A stretch of 64,000 nucleotides of DNA from a virus: the IMG/VR virus record IMGVR_UViG_3300021371_000004, positions 35,049 to 99,048 of that record; one strand, 5' to 3'. The notes beneath the pieces are model-generated. The model worked only from the letters and a program-made list of their open reading frames with translations, had not been told where the DNA came from and searched no databases. The position numbers were made by a program, and so were the translations under genes. Below are positions 51,149 through 59,481 of the stretch, piece after piece. Each line of letters opens with the position of its first letter. Position 1 is the first letter of the stretch.

Positions 51149-51225
51149 ATATTCAACTCCAAACACATCCACACGATTATGCAAACATAACCAACATAAA
51201 ACAATTCATTCTTTTCTTCTTTCAT
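51145..51225 (-). CDS. 26-residue membrane peptide upstream of ligase
   Basis: An ORF of 26 codons with ATG at 51225, 2 nt after the stop of the preceding membrane-protein gene, and a TGA that overlaps the ligase ATG as ATGA. The sequence has a charged head MKEEKNE followed by a hydrophobic stretch of about 15 residues (LFYVGYVCIIVWMCL). It may be a tiny membrane protein or a translational coupler. Reality is supported only by the overlaps. Confidence 0.5.
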   Translation of the reverse strand: MKEEKNELFYVGYVCIIVWMCLELNI

Positions 51226-51226
51226 A

Positions 51227-51484
51227 TCACAACACCAATGGTATAATGGATGACGCGAGGATACACGCCATGACAGCATTGAGTAGAATTAGTGCGCGGT
51301 CTTTCCAGATAATGGAAACAACCAACCAACCAATGCTGGCACTGAATCCTAACACCAGATCGAATTCCCTATACTCCGCGCCAGCAGCGCGGAACGCTAC
51401 ACTCGCGAGCACAAGAAAGGTTGATACCCATTTCAAGTACCAGTCGAATCCCCTCTTCGGGGTCTCAATGTGGGTTGTTGTCAT
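51227..51484 (-). CDS. Small membrane protein (DUF6552-like)
   Basis: 85 residues with three hydrophobic segments: WVSTFLVLASVAFRAAG (19-35), FDLVLGFSASIGWLVVSII (41-59) and ILLNAVMACILASSIIPLVL (66-85). The layout and KWVSTF and RALI motifs match a small phage and bacterial membrane family (DUF6552-type). It probably sits in the host inner membrane; function is unknown. ATG overlaps the upstream stop as ATGA. Confidence 0.75.
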   Translation of the reverse strand: MTTTHIETPKRGFDWYLKWVSTFLVLASVAFRAAGAEYREFDLVLGFSASIGWLVVSIIWKDRALILLNAVMACILASSIIPLVL

Positions 51485-51741
51485 CGGTTGTATCTCTCAT
51501 AAACATAAACATCAAACCGCGTGGCGCAATCCAGACCACCCACAATGTTACCACACCAATCATACTTCGAACCTTTGATGGGTACTCGTCCTCGAACCAA
51601 TACACGTTTGCGTTCGGGAATTCCCATCCGTTTGTGAGTCGCGTTGACCCACTTTATGTGCGCCTTGATTTTTAACAACTCGGGGTCGTTGCGGTCATGG
51701 GTGGTCATTCGCCAAAATTCGCTTCGTTGTTTATTCACCAC
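51481..51741 (-). CDS. Unrecognised 86-residue protein, GTG start
   Basis: 86 residues if started at GTG 51741, which overlaps the upstream TAG and has GAGGAG at proper distance; a second GTG follows and an ATG lies ten codons later. The frame is open further upstream but lacks a ribosome site. It is basic, with HIKWVNATHKRMGIPERKR and VRGRVPIKGSKYDWC segments. Family unknown. The DNA-replication gene neighbourhood is the only context. Confidence 0.62.
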   Translation of the reverse strand: MVNKQRSEFWRMTTHDRNDPELLKIKAHIKWVNATHKRMGIPERKRVLVRGRVPIKGSKYDWCGNIVGGLDCATRFDVYVYERYNR

Positions 51742-51881
51742 TATACTCCTCGCTTCTTCAGTTCTGCCTTGAGTTCGTCCAACCGCTGGCACTCCTCGAG
51801 CGAAACGGTCTTGTTCATGGGCAGAGAATCCAGCATACGATAAAACTGGCGTATTTCGGTCTGCAGTTCTTGAATAGTCAC
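51741..51881 (-). CDS. 46-residue coiled-coil-like small protein
   Basis: The open frame begins further upstream at a TTG, but GTG at 51881 has GAGGAG 6 nt before it and gives 46 residues: VTIQELQTEIRQFYRMLDSL then SLEECQRLDELKAELKK, two amphipathic helices. It is coupled to the next gene by a one-base overlap. Function unknown; probably a small regulatory or adaptor protein. Confidence 0.6.
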   Translation of the reverse strand: MTIQELQTEIRQFYRMLDSLPMNKTVSLEECQRLDELKAELKKRGV

Positions 51882-51964
51882 ATCATTCTCCTCAATCAGA
51901 ACACCTATTATGGAGCAAATAGGGTCCAAAGACAATATCGAGAAACCTGAATAAAATCAATAAC

Positions 51965-52594
51965 TTACGAGGAGGTCACAAACCGCACATTGGGAGGAGT
52001 CTGTATTTTGGGGTTGGCGTGTTTATGGTATAGGACAAATTCTACTTGGGTGAACTCATTGAATATCCCATTCCAGATAGGACGCCAAATATCGAGAAGG
52101 CGAAAGTTGTTTCCTCCACTTCGGTCGCTATTGAGTACGACGTCAGTGTAGGAGCGCATGTTGTGGTCAAATATTGAATCAAACCCAAACATGTGAATTT
52201 CTTCCGGTTGGTGCCTTGTGGCGGCATAGTGGGTTGCCAAGTGACCGCAGTTGAAGTTTGTTGCGCCTTGGGGTCCATCTCCCGCATATTTGGGGACAGT
52301 GGTATAGAACTCGCGTATTTGATGAGAGTGTTTCATATGGAACGATGCGTTTGCTTCCATGAAGGTTTTTGGTCTTGTACCGCAAACCCAGTGGTATGAG
52401 TCAAGAGAAATAGAACCCTCGGCAAGGGCAAAGCACATCTTGAAATCGACGATGCAGGTGGTATATGGGTTACGCACCGCAAATGGCGGTTGGTTGCAGA
52501 TTATAAGTTTTCCTTCTCGGTCACCTTGCCGAATGGATTCTGGCATCATTTGTGCCATGTCCCCGTTGCCCAGAATATATAACTTCTTCGTCAT
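51965..52594 (-). CDS. Conserved protein of glycosylation cluster, possible sugar transferase
   Basis: 209 residues. It begins with a Rossmann-like strand-loop LYILGNGDMAQ (5-15) followed by IRQGDREGKLIICNQPPFAV, and has NCGHLATHYAA (114-124) and IHMFGFDSIFDHNMRSYTD (133-151), a pattern of sialyltransferase-like or DUF115-like phage proteins. Catalytic type is uncertain. It is the last gene of the run of overlapping sugar-related genes and overlaps the previous one by 4 nt, which supports a role in the same pathway. Confidence 0.62.
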   Translation of the reverse strand: MTKKLYILGNGDMAQMMPESIRQGDREGKLIICNQPPFAVRNPYTTCIVDFKMCFALAEGSISLDSYHWVCGTRPKTFMEANASFHMKHSHQIREFYTTVPKYAGDGPQGATNFNCGHLATHYAATRHQPEEIHMFGFDSIFDHNMRSYTDVVLNSDRSGGNNFRLLDIWRPIWNGIFNEFTQVEFVLYHKHANPKIQTPPNVRFVTSS

Positions 52595-53235
52595 AGTCCT
52601 ATCTGTTTCCGTATTTCTTGGTTTCCTTTCTCGCCAGTCCAGTGCATGATAACTCCACCCTCTGGCACGTTGTTGTCGACCACGTCAAGTCTCAGTACGT
52701 TGTACTTGTGCGGAGCGACAGAGATTGTACTTATACGTTTAATCGGGCAACCTCCGATGTAGTCGTGTAATGCCTCTTGGTCGCCTCTGTAGTTGCCGTC
52801 TCGCGAACGTTCTAACCACTGGGGTAAGACTATGGGGGTTCCTTCCACAGCAACCACGCCAGAGTTGTACCACTCGCCGAGTTGGGGTCTGCGCGTAGAC
52901 CAAGGGTGGTCAACGACCATTGTCAGTTTATTCTTCTCAGTGTACCGAAAGATTCCCGTCGGATCCGACGTTACCTGACAATCCGTGTCTAACCAACAGA
53001 CCTTATCATACTTTCTGCTGGCGCGCAGAATTGCTTCTATCTTCGAGAACCAACCCGCGCGAGCAGTTGGGAACGATGCTTCTGCGAATGAAGAAATGTT
53101 CGTGAGCATATCCTCAGACATACCAAAGTCTGCGATAACCAGCGGGAGTTTGCAGTGCTTCTTATAGTTGTCTATGAACCACGGCAATTGCCACTCAGTG
53201 TTCTTATCACAACCTGTCAAGAATACTTCTTTCAT
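52591..53235 (-). CDS. GT-A type glycosyltransferase
   Basis: 214 residues. The start MKEVFLTGCDKNTEWQLPWF resembles GT-A transferases of phage and bacterial surface loci; the DxD metal motif is in CWLDTDCQV (Asp83-Thr-Asp85), with GWFSKIEAIL before it and WYNSGVVAVEG after, which match family-8-like folds. It probably transfers a hexose to an unknown acceptor. It overlaps the neighbours by 4 nt (ATGA) on both sides. Confidence 0.78.
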   Translation of the reverse strand: MKEVFLTGCDKNTEWQLPWFIDNYKKHCKLPLVIADFGMSEDMLTNISSFAEASFPTARAGWFSKIEAILRASRKYDKVCWLDTDCQVTSDPTGIFRYTEKNKLTMVVDHPWSTRRPQLGEWYNSGVVAVEGTPIVLPQWLERSRDGNYRGDQEALHDYIGGCPIKRISTISVAPHKYNVLRLDVVDNNVPEGGVIMHWTGEKGNQEIRKQIGL

Positions 53236-53873
53236 ATCAATTCGTAGGTCTCATTATAATTGTGTTTGGCGAGACAACCCTGCTGCTGCTGTATTGTGGA
53301 GAAAGAGTCCCTCGCTTCAACCGGCCAGGGGTAGTATTCCTCAATACATTCAAAATTCTTATTGCTGATAAAAATGTCGGTTGGTCCAGCACACTCCTTT
53401 GCTTTGGCGATTAATTTTCCTGCGCCATATGGAGTGACTGCATATGCATGTGCGCCAGGAAGGTATTGTTTCGAGATGAGTTTGTTTCGACCAATCAATT
53501 GTGGGGTGACATACTTTCCATAACTTGGTTTGCCGAAAGACATAATTCCGCCGAAAGCATTGGAAGGAATCTCGTCGACGAAATATGCATCGTGTTCAAG
53601 CACCATCAAAGTTTCGTTTTCTTCATACGACTTTTGCCACAACCTGTAGTGAGAACAAAAAGCGGCGAGGCAATTTATGTATCGAGAATAAACTTCTTTA
53701 AAACCTTCGGTGGGTATCCCTTCTGATGCAGCAAACTGTTCGACGCCATGGCGAGGAGAAGTCGCCCAGAACGGTTGGACTTCAAAACCAACTCTCTGCG
53801 CTGATTTGATGCAACGCTTTGCCACCTGCTCAGATTGCGGGACATCGCTGATAGTTATCACATATCCTTTCAT
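53232..53873 (-). CDS. Family 25-like glycosyltransferase
   Basis: 213 residues. Family 25 features are an N-terminal YVITISD strand, CLAAFCSHYRLWQKS (68-82) and the acidic metal motif VLEHDAYF (91-98), then a GAHAYAVTPYGAGKLIA helix (139-155) and a final acceptor-site region. Such enzymes add galactose or related sugars to lipopolysaccharide cores. It overlaps both neighbours by 4 nt. Confidence 0.84.
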   Translation of the reverse strand: MKGYVITISDVPQSEQVAKRCIKSAQRVGFEVQPFWATSPRHGVEQFAASEGIPTEGFKEVYSRYINCLAAFCSHYRLWQKSYEENETLMVLEHDAYFVDEIPSNAFGGIMSFGKPSYGKYVTPQLIGRNKLISKQYLPGAHAYAVTPYGAGKLIAKAKECAGPTDIFISNKNFECIEEYYPWPVEARDSFSTIQQQQGCLAKHNYNETYELI

Positions 53874-54607
53874 GATGTAGTGGTCGAACCCATCCTTCTA
53901 ACCTTTGTTGCATACGGATACAAAACTTTCAGTTCGGGAAATAACTGGCGGCACATAACAGCATCGTTTGGCCACATCCCTATGCGTTGAACTTCATCAA
54001 GAAGTTTCTTCGCGAATGCGGGTCTGATAAGATATGCGCTGTTGCCAGCAAGTCCCATTGGTAGAGGTAAGTCTGTCGGTTCGTCGATGATGGGTACTCG
54101 GTGAATACCTTCCCCACACTGTGCGACTTTTGCATGGAACGTCTGCCCCTTGCGAGTATTTCCTCTCGGGTCATTTAACCCAACAGCACCCCATTTAGGA
54201 TCTAGCATAATAGAAGATATGTCAAAGTCTCGAAAGAATTCTGCATCGTGCTCAAGTACCATAATCGGTTCGTTGGATTCCGCACATAATTTCCATAGAC
54301 GGTAATGACTCAGCGCACACGCCACGACCTTGTTCTGGTCTGCTGCTTGGTAAGTCCTTTTATACAACCCAGTGTACAAGCAGTATCCATCATCTACTGT
54401 TCGAGTCGGCCAAGTCCAAGCAACCTGTTTACCAAAGACTTCTTGTATGTGGGGATATATGTCTATTGGTTGTGTTGCTTCAAACGTTTGGAACCGCAGA
54501 GTGTCGTTGACCTGCCTTATCCAACGGTGTGCTTTGTATCGAGTCGTGTGACTACCTTGGAAGGAAGTTTCGTTGTCCGACATTGTTATGATGTAAGCAT
54601 TTATCAT
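53870..54607 (-). CDS. Family 25-like glycosyltransferase
   Basis: 245 residues. It starts INAYIITMSDN; CALSHYRLWKLC (97-108) precedes the acidic motif VLEHDAEFF (117-125), and GLAGNSAYLIRPAFAKKLLD resembles the sugar-donor helix. It is clearly related to the adjacent family 25-like genes, so a recent or older gene duplication is likely. There is one nucleotide between it and the next upstream gene, and it overlaps the downstream gene by 4 nt. Confidence 0.84.
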   Translation of the reverse strand: MINAYIITMSDNETSFQGSHTTRYKAHRWIRQVNDTLRFQTFEATQPIDIYPHIQEVFGKQVAWTWPTRTVDDGYCLYTGLYKRTYQAADQNKVVACALSHYRLWKLCAESNEPIMVLEHDAEFFRDFDISSIMLDPKWGAVGLNDPRGNTRKGQTFHAKVAQCGEGIHRVPIIDEPTDLPLPMGLAGNSAYLIRPAFAKKLLDEVQRIGMWPNDAVMCRQLFPELKVLYPYATKVRRMGSTTTS

Positions 54608-54608
54608 T

Positions 54609-55292
54609 TCAGAATCCGTGGGATGTCTTCAGGTTCTTGCTATTAAACTTCACGGGAGCAGGAGAAATATAATCCATATCCACGTTCATACTATTTATGA
54701 AGAAATCAGACTGGTCGAGTCCGTGAGTTTCTAATGCATACAACAACCTTCCGGCACCTTTCGGTGTGAGCGCATATGCAGCAGTTCCAGGTGCCATGTC
54801 ACTAAATTTGAAAACATTTTCTTTGTAATATTTTAGTGGGTACGATATCGGGAACCTTCCTGCACCTTCAGGAAATTCATATCCCAAGAATTGACTCAGC
54901 GCGAGTGGACTTGGTGCTTTGAACACGTGGTCGCAGTTTAGCAGAAGATATTCAGAGAATTTAATTTTGGGTGGAGGGGACACGCATATAGAATCGTGTT
55001 CGAAGAAACACATCCTCTTATTACCAGCAGCGACTTCTTCCCAGAAGTTGATGTGGTTGGTGAAGCAACTCATCTTGGTATCGAATATTGCTTTGTCTTG
55101 TTTCTTAAAACCATCCAGTCTACCATTGGGGACGAGAGGTTTGTTATAATGTTCGCTTTGGGAAACTGTCTTCGGTGTCACACCTGCGTGGAGTTCAACG
55201 TCCCAACCGTGAGAAATAAAACTCTTCAGCGAGTCATTTGCTTGCTGTGTAGATTCTGCGTGACCTTCGATGTATATGATACGACCTTTCAC
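54609..55292 (-). CDS. Family 25-like glycosyltransferase, GTG start
   Basis: 227 residues starting at GTG 55292, which overlaps the upstream stop as GTGA. Motifs: RIIYIEGHAEST N-terminus, MSCFTNHINFWEEV (74-87), acidic motif FFEHDSICV (96-104), GTAAYALTPKGAGRLLYAL near residue 170. The ExD pattern is kept with Ser in place of Ala. Role as for its neighbours, with acceptor unknown. Confidence 0.82.
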   Translation of the reverse strand: MKGRIIYIEGHAESTQQANDSLKSFISHGWDVELHAGVTPKTVSQSEHYNKPLVPNGRLDGFKKQDKAIFDTKMSCFTNHINFWEEVAAGNKRMCFFEHDSICVSPPPKIKFSEYLLLNCDHVFKAPSPLALSQFLGYEFPEGAGRFPISYPLKYYKENVFKFSDMAPGTAAYALTPKGAGRLLYALETHGLDQSDFFINSMNVDMDYISPAPVKFNSKNLKTSHGF

Positions 55293-55840
55293 TTTCGTAC
55301 CACCACAGTGGACTTCATGAAATACAAAGACTTATCGACACCAACCTGCTGCGCCATAGACAGGAACTGAGAACTGCCTCTATCCTTTGGGTGATCTATG
55401 GCATGCTTCACCATGTCTGCGTTTCCAGATCTATGCTTCAATAGGACTTCTTCGAACCCAGCATTTTCAGTCAGACAGAGAAGTCCTTCTGGGGTAAACC
55501 TGAAGAAGTCTCCTGGCCAGTCATGAACCTGATACATGAAAGGGGATGACGCGATGAGCATGCCACCTTTGTTAAGAACTCGGTATGCTTCTTCTACACA
55601 CAACCATGGTTTCTTGCAGTGCTCGAGAACCTGATTCATTATAACGCAATCGAAAGACTCGTCTTCGTACGGAAGATCATCTGCGCTGACTTCAGGGAAT
55701 TGCGAGATAGTAACCTTATCAAACTTGGACAACCATTCTTTGGTCTGACCGCTGATCTCGAGGACGGAGTTGGTCGGGTATTGGTTGTTTTCAAGAAACG
55801 ACCCAACAACCCGCATGTACTCGAGTCGAGTCGCTTTCAT
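55289..55840 (-). CDS. SAM-dependent methyltransferase
   Basis: 183 residues from ATG 55840, chosen because it overlaps the upstream TGA as ATGA; the open frame extends 10 codons further upstream. It is a class I methyltransferase: SVLEISGQ occupies the SAM-binding strand position, DLPYEDESFDCVIMNQVLEH is the characteristic motif of the type 11 family, followed by AYRVLNKGGMLIASSPF. It may methylate a sugar or a sugar nucleotide, given its place among glycosyltransferases, but the substrate is not evident. Confidence 0.82.
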   Translation of the reverse strand: MKATRLEYMRVVGSFLENNQYPTNSVLEISGQTKEWLSKFDKVTISQFPEVSADDLPYEDESFDCVIMNQVLEHCKKPWLCVEEAYRVLNKGGMLIASSPFMYQVHDWPGDFFRFTPEGLLCLTENAGFEEVLLKHRSGNADMVKHAIDHPKDRGSSQFLSMAQQVGVDKSLYFMKSTVVVRK

Positions 55841-56418
55841 GCAATTCTCTCGATGACAGTACATCCACACTTTCCGAGAGGAAGATCAGCAACAACCTTC
55901 CATGTGTTGGGTTGCACCTTTTCGATAAACTGGGTCACAACCATGAACAGTTCCCTGCCCTTTTGGTTCACATCATGGAATGCAATCCTTTTTGAAACAC
56001 TGCTGGCGTGAAGCATGAGTTCGTTCATCAGATAAACTGGATCATGTAGACTGTCGATGTGCAGAAAGTCGCAGGGAGTAACGGAAGCGGTATCTGTTGA
56101 ACTCATCTCAAGTAGCGTGACCGTCTTACCAGAAGACTCTGCATAATCGTCGACCAACTTCTGCATAGATTGGCGATACTTATTATAGTCAATGTCAACA
56201 CCAACAACTTCTTCTACACCATCAAGTGTGAGGAACATGGCGAATGTGCCACCTTGCCATACACCCAACTCTTTTACAACAGCACAACCAGTTGCATACT
56301 CTGCGAGCATTTTGTCTCGATCGTTTTCGTGTACGTTGTGGGACATACAGTGTTGTAGTCTAACTTCGAAGCAATCTTCGAGGGTCTTGCACTTTGAATA
56401 ATCTAATGGTGCTGCCAT
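55837..56418 (-). CDS. Class I methyltransferase-like protein
   Basis: 193 residues. VVKELGVWQGGTFAMFL (48-64) and EVVGVDIDYNKY (69-80) form the SAM-binding loop and acidic strand end of a methyltransferase of the CmcI / methyltransferase-24 type; CDFLHIDSLHDPVYLMNEL and KRIAFHDVNQKG match its metal-site region with conserved Asp and His. It overlaps the next gene as ATGA and starts 8 nt after the previous one. Sugar or peptide methylation is possible. Confidence 0.78.
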   Translation of the reverse strand: MAAPLDYSKCKTLEDCFEVRLQHCMSHNVHENDRDKMLAEYATGCAVVKELGVWQGGTFAMFLTLDGVEEVVGVDIDYNKYRQSMQKLVDDYAESSGKTVTLLEMSSTDTASVTPCDFLHIDSLHDPVYLMNELMLHASSVSKRIAFHDVNQKGRELFMVVTQFIEKVQPNTWKVVADLPLGKCGCTVIERIA

Positions 56419-56426
56419 GGTAATTC

Positions 56427-57221
56427 CTATATTTGACTCATTAATGTGTCGACGTCTTCACCCTGATCAGGCAGTTTATCTTTGAGGAAGAAGTGCACGA
56501 AATAAGCGTCGACTATGCTTTCGTCCGTCACACCTTTATATAGTGCGTTGAATTTCCACTCCATCTCCTGCAGCTGCAATGGGACTTTCTTCACCCACCA
56601 GTTGAGCAGGGTCTGGTCGGTCGACCATTTCCACGCACCGTCACCGTCTATAAATCGTTTGAACTCGACTCGGTTCAGAAACTCTCGAGCATTCTGACCC
56701 TTGAAGTGTTTGACGATAGACTCGTTCATGACAATCATGCCCATGTTATAGAACTTCGCGCCCAGACTATTCCAGTGCCACTCGACATCTTTCAAATTGC
56801 TGTACTGCATCCGAGAGTAGTTCTGTATCTTCTGCGCGTACTCAGGAGTAATCGGCATATCTCTTTCGACAGCAGCACCAAAATCATAGGCAGAACTATC
56901 AAAGTGTTCAAAGATATTTGGCGCGTCTGGGCGAATGTAGATGTCTGCGTCGATTATAGCAATGTCGTTAAACCGATCAAAGTAATCAAATGCATTTTCT
57001 TTTTCGTAGATGGGAAGAAACCCACCGTGTTTCTTGTAGGATTCAGTAGACCTGTTCGTAGCGAATATGTCGGGGCATATCCGGAGGATAGGTTCGCGCT
57101 GCACGATGTGTTCAATACCATACTTCTTGCAGTACTTGGCAACGGAATCTATGCAATGTTCGTAGAGTTTAGACTTTGGTCCAACTGCGACCTGATATAT
57201 CATTCGAAATTTTATGTTCAT
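56427..57221 (-). CDS. GT-A type glycosyltransferase
   Basis: 264 residues. The N-terminus is FRMIYQVAVGPKSKLYEHCIDSV; the metal motif DADIYIRPDAP (Asp91-Ala-Asp93) follows DIAIIDADI, with the FYNMGMIVMNE strand at about 157-167 and the STDQTLLNWWV motif near 200. These are typical of family 8-like glycosyltransferases. It lies upstream of the methyltransferase genes, with 8 nt between them and the same spacing to the next gene. Confidence 0.8.
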   Translation of the reverse strand: MNIKFRMIYQVAVGPKSKLYEHCIDSVAKYCKKYGIEHIVQREPILRICPDIFATNRSTESYKKHGGFLPIYEKENAFDYFDRFNDIAIIDADIYIRPDAPNIFEHFDSSAYDFGAAVERDMPITPEYAQKIQNYSRMQYSNLKDVEWHWNSLGAKFYNMGMIVMNESIVKHFKGQNAREFLNRVEFKRFIDGDGAWKWSTDQTLLNWWVKKVPLQLQEMEWKFNALYKGVTDESIVDAYFVHFFLKDKLPDQGEDVDTLMSQI

Positions 57222-57229
57222 AATATAAC

Positions 57230-57967
57230 CTATTCGTAATGCGTTATAGTGGTGCCTATATCTTTAGAATATAATTGAAAACAACATGCGTTCGATTTAC
57301 AGAACATTTGAAAATGGTCTTTATACCAGGTTCGAACATCATTTGATTCGTGGCACCCTGCTCCACAATGCCCGCTTTCAATGTAGTCTACAACTCCATA
57401 GTAGAAGAGATAACCGTCGACGTTAATTGTAATCTCGCAATTAACGTCGACCACGCGGGGAGTAAATGTTTTTGGCCAAAGTTTTGGGTCGGTTTTAGTT
57501 GGCGGTGGGTTTAGGAGCACCCTTGCAAACTCTGGAGTTATATAGTAACCGCAAGCAACAGCAAGGTATCCGGTTTGACCGCTTTCTTTAGAGTGTGGAA
57601 AAAACCCGAAAAAAGCACTGCGCATATGTGAAAAATCTGGAATATTTCTGTGCGAATATGAATCGTGCTCGATTATGTGTATGGGGGAGTCTATCTCAAC
57701 GCAATGCTTCCAGAGTCTGTAGTGACTATACCAAACGGCAATCTCTGTATCCGAGAATTCCCTACCTTCTGGCGAACTAGCAGAGTATAGATTGCCGAAT
57801 TTGAGTTCGCCATTTCTAACGTCCCCGTAATCCTTCCGTAGAGTTTCTGGGGTTGATGCTTCGAACCAATTTATGTTATATCCAAGCGATTCCCATGAGG
57901 GTATGCAAAGGGAAGAATAGTACTGCGATTTAGGGCAATTTGATATGCCTATCATCTGTATGTTCAC
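57230..57967 (-). CDS. Family 25-like glycosyltransferase, GTG start
   Basis: 245 residues from GTG 57967, overlapping the holin stop as GTGA. MIGISNCPKSQYYSSLCIPSW is the lead; WYSHYRLWKHCVE (79-91) and the acidic motif IIEHDSYSH (98-106) follow; GYLAVACGYYITPEFARVLL matches the donor-binding helix. The C-terminus has an unusual run of Cys and His (HCGAGCHE) that may bind a metal. It is the first gene of the glycosylation cassette. Confidence 0.82.
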   Translation of the reverse strand: MNIQMIGISNCPKSQYYSSLCIPSWESLGYNINWFEASTPETLRKDYGDVRNGELKFGNLYSASSPEGREFSDTEIAVWYSHYRLWKHCVEIDSPIHIIEHDSYSHRNIPDFSHMRSAFFGFFPHSKESGQTGYLAVACGYYITPEFARVLLNPPPTKTDPKLWPKTFTPRVVDVNCEITINVDGYLFYYGVVDYIESGHCGAGCHESNDVRTWYKDHFQMFCKSNACCFQLYSKDIGTTITHYE

Positions 57968-58317
57968 TTATCACCACCGTCTCCATTTGAGCGGGTGTAC
58001 AATCCAAACCATGCAGCACCTGCTCCGATAACAGTACTTATAAGTCCTGCTTGAGACAGTTCTGGTTCGTCTAAATCCATAAACCACATAGTACAGTAGT
58101 ACAAGAGAAACATGTACACGGTGATGAATGCTCGAGGAAATATCCTCCAAGCGTCAACAGTTCTTGCGATGTGCACCCAGTACTGGTGCGGGTTGTGTTC
58201 AGACTTGCTCTTGAGTTCTCGAATTTCGTCTTTAAGTTTTGAGTTCTCTTCGACAATTTGCATGAATGTGTCGAGTTTTACCTCAACATCGCCTTCTATT
58301 ATTTTATTTTCATCCAC
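57964..58317 (-). CDS. Holin candidate
   Basis: 117 residues. A charged coiled-coil-like N-terminus (10-42) is followed by two hydrophobic segments, about 63-80 (AFITVYMFLLYYCTMWFM) and 90-107 (AGLISTVIGAGAAWFGLY), and a short polar tail. It overlaps the endolysin gene by 8 nt, and the endolysin has no export signal, so a membrane-permeabilising partner is expected here. Similar two-TM proteins with a helical head are found beside endolysins of marine phages. Function is inferred, not motif-proven. Confidence 0.72.
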   Translation of the reverse strand: MDENKIIEGDVEVKLDTFMQIVEENSKLKDEIRELKSKSEHNPHQYWVHIARTVDAWRIFPRAFITVYMFLLYYCTMWFMDLDEPELSQAGLISTVIGAGAAWFGLYTRSNGDGGDK

Positions 58318-58765
58318 GGAATTCCTCCATGCGAGTCATGAGTCGCTCTGCGCGATTGCCGACTTGCTTGTACCAACGGCTGTCTCGACCTTCCTTTGCT
58401 GCCTCTTTCCAGTCGCCTTCGGCAATTGCCTTGTTCATCTTCTTGAACTTGCTCAGTCGAGTGCGACCCAGATTGAATGACATGTTGACAAGTATTTCTT
58501 GGATATCGCCAGGAAGTGTCCACCAAAGATCTTCTCCGTACAGCACCACGGCATCGATGATTGCTGCGTCTAGATCTTCTTCGAAGCAACTCTCGATTCT
58601 CGCATCGCTGACTGGCGTTCCTTCGGGCAGTCCGTATTCTTGGTCTGTCTCAAGAACAAGGTGACCTATGCCAAAAGTCTTATGACCCAGACTACAACTG
58701 TAGATCTCGTCAACCCTTCCTTCGTCTCGCGTGATATCCATCTTCAGTCTTCGTTCGTCCATCAT
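58310..58765 (-). CDS. Endolysin, T4-lysozyme-type (GH24) with Glu-Cys-Thr triad
   Basis: 151 residues from ATG 58765, overlapping the PhoH stop as ATGA; the longer open frame inside phoH is not needed. It hydrolyses the glycan strands of peptidoglycan. The catalytic pattern is Glu15, Cys24, Thr30 (E-8-C-5-T), followed by FGIGH; the C-terminus shows NMSFNLGRTRLSKFKKM and SRWYKQVGNRAERL, like T4 lysozyme. Cys in place of the usual Asp occurs in some phage lysozymes such as P1 Lyz and retains activity in T4 variants. No signal peptide, so the holin is needed for release. Confidence 0.92.
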   Translation of the reverse strand: MMDERRLKMDITRDEGRVDEIYSCSLGHKTFGIGHLVLETDQEYGLPEGTPVSDARIESCFEEDLDAAIIDAVVLYGEDLWWTLPGDIQEILVNMSFNLGRTRLSKFKKMNKAIAEGDWKEAAKEGRDSRWYKQVGNRAERLMTRMEEFRG

Positions 58766-59472
58766 TTCTCTTCCCTCTGAATCATTTCTTTGGTCATGAT
58801 GTAATCTCTTACAAAGTCTGACCGTATAATATCCTGCCAACCAAATTCTACGATTGAGAAGTTCTTAAGAACCTCAATTATCTCTAAGAATTTGTGCACC
58901 CCGTTTCGATCTCCTGCCTTTACAAAGTCCGACTGATAGTAGTCGCCAGAAAACATAATCCTTGATTCGATACCAACCCGCGTGATGACAGAATCAAGTT
59001 CATGGAATGTTAAGTTCTGCATCTCGTCGACAACTATGATTGAATTGTCGAAGGTAGTTCCCCTTATAAAGGAGGTTGAATGAAACTCGATAATGCCTTG
59101 CTCAACCAATTGGTCGTAGGATCCCGCTTGGGAGAACAGATCGTTGGTTATTGCCATGTATGGTGTTATGAACGGAAGTAATTTTTCTTCTGCTGTCCCA
59201 GGGAGAAACCCAACTTCTCTTGTTGGTACGACAGAGCGTATGAGGTGAATTTTCTCGTATGGAGTAGACTTGTCCATCACATCTTGTAGAGCAAGGTATA
59301 ATGCGGTGAACGTCTTTCCTGTGCCGGCAGAACCACTGAGAACGAGGTTGTCCCCTTCCTTCCATGACTCGCGAGCAACCATCTGGTTGTCTGTCAGCGG
59401 GTCAAATACTCCGAGGTCATCTATTCTTAGTTTGCGTGGTGCGTCGTTTCTTTTTCTTTTAACTGACTGCAT
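58762..59472 (-). CDS. phoH: PhoH-like ATPase
   Basis: 236 residues. Walker A GSAGTGKT (47-54) and Walker B IIVVDEMQN (145-153), with FLPGTAEEKLLPFITP (89-104) and GIESRIMFSGDYYQSD in the family order, identify the PhoH (phosphate-starvation-inducible) ATPase, a helicase-like fold. PhoH is very common in marine phages; its function in infection is unknown and RNA metabolism has been proposed. It overlaps the endolysin gene as ATGA and follows the FmdB-like gene. Confidence 0.96.
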   Translation of the reverse strand: MQSVKRKRNDAPRKLRIDDLGVFDPLTDNQMVARESWKEGDNLVLSGSAGTGKTFTALYLALQDVMDKSTPYEKIHLIRSVVPTREVGFLPGTAEEKLLPFITPYMAITNDLFSQAGSYDQLVEQGIIEFHSTSFIRGTTFDNSIIVVDEMQNLTFHELDSVITRVGIESRIMFSGDYYQSDFVKAGDRNGVHKFLEIIEVLKNFSIVEFGWQDIIRSDFVRDYIMTKEMIQREEK

Positions 59473-59481
59473 AACAAAACC

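Noticed and set aside
58766-58840. Longer endolysin start inside phoH
   Set aside because: The ATGA overlap at 58765 gives a family-like N-terminus; the extra residues are shadow translation of phoH.
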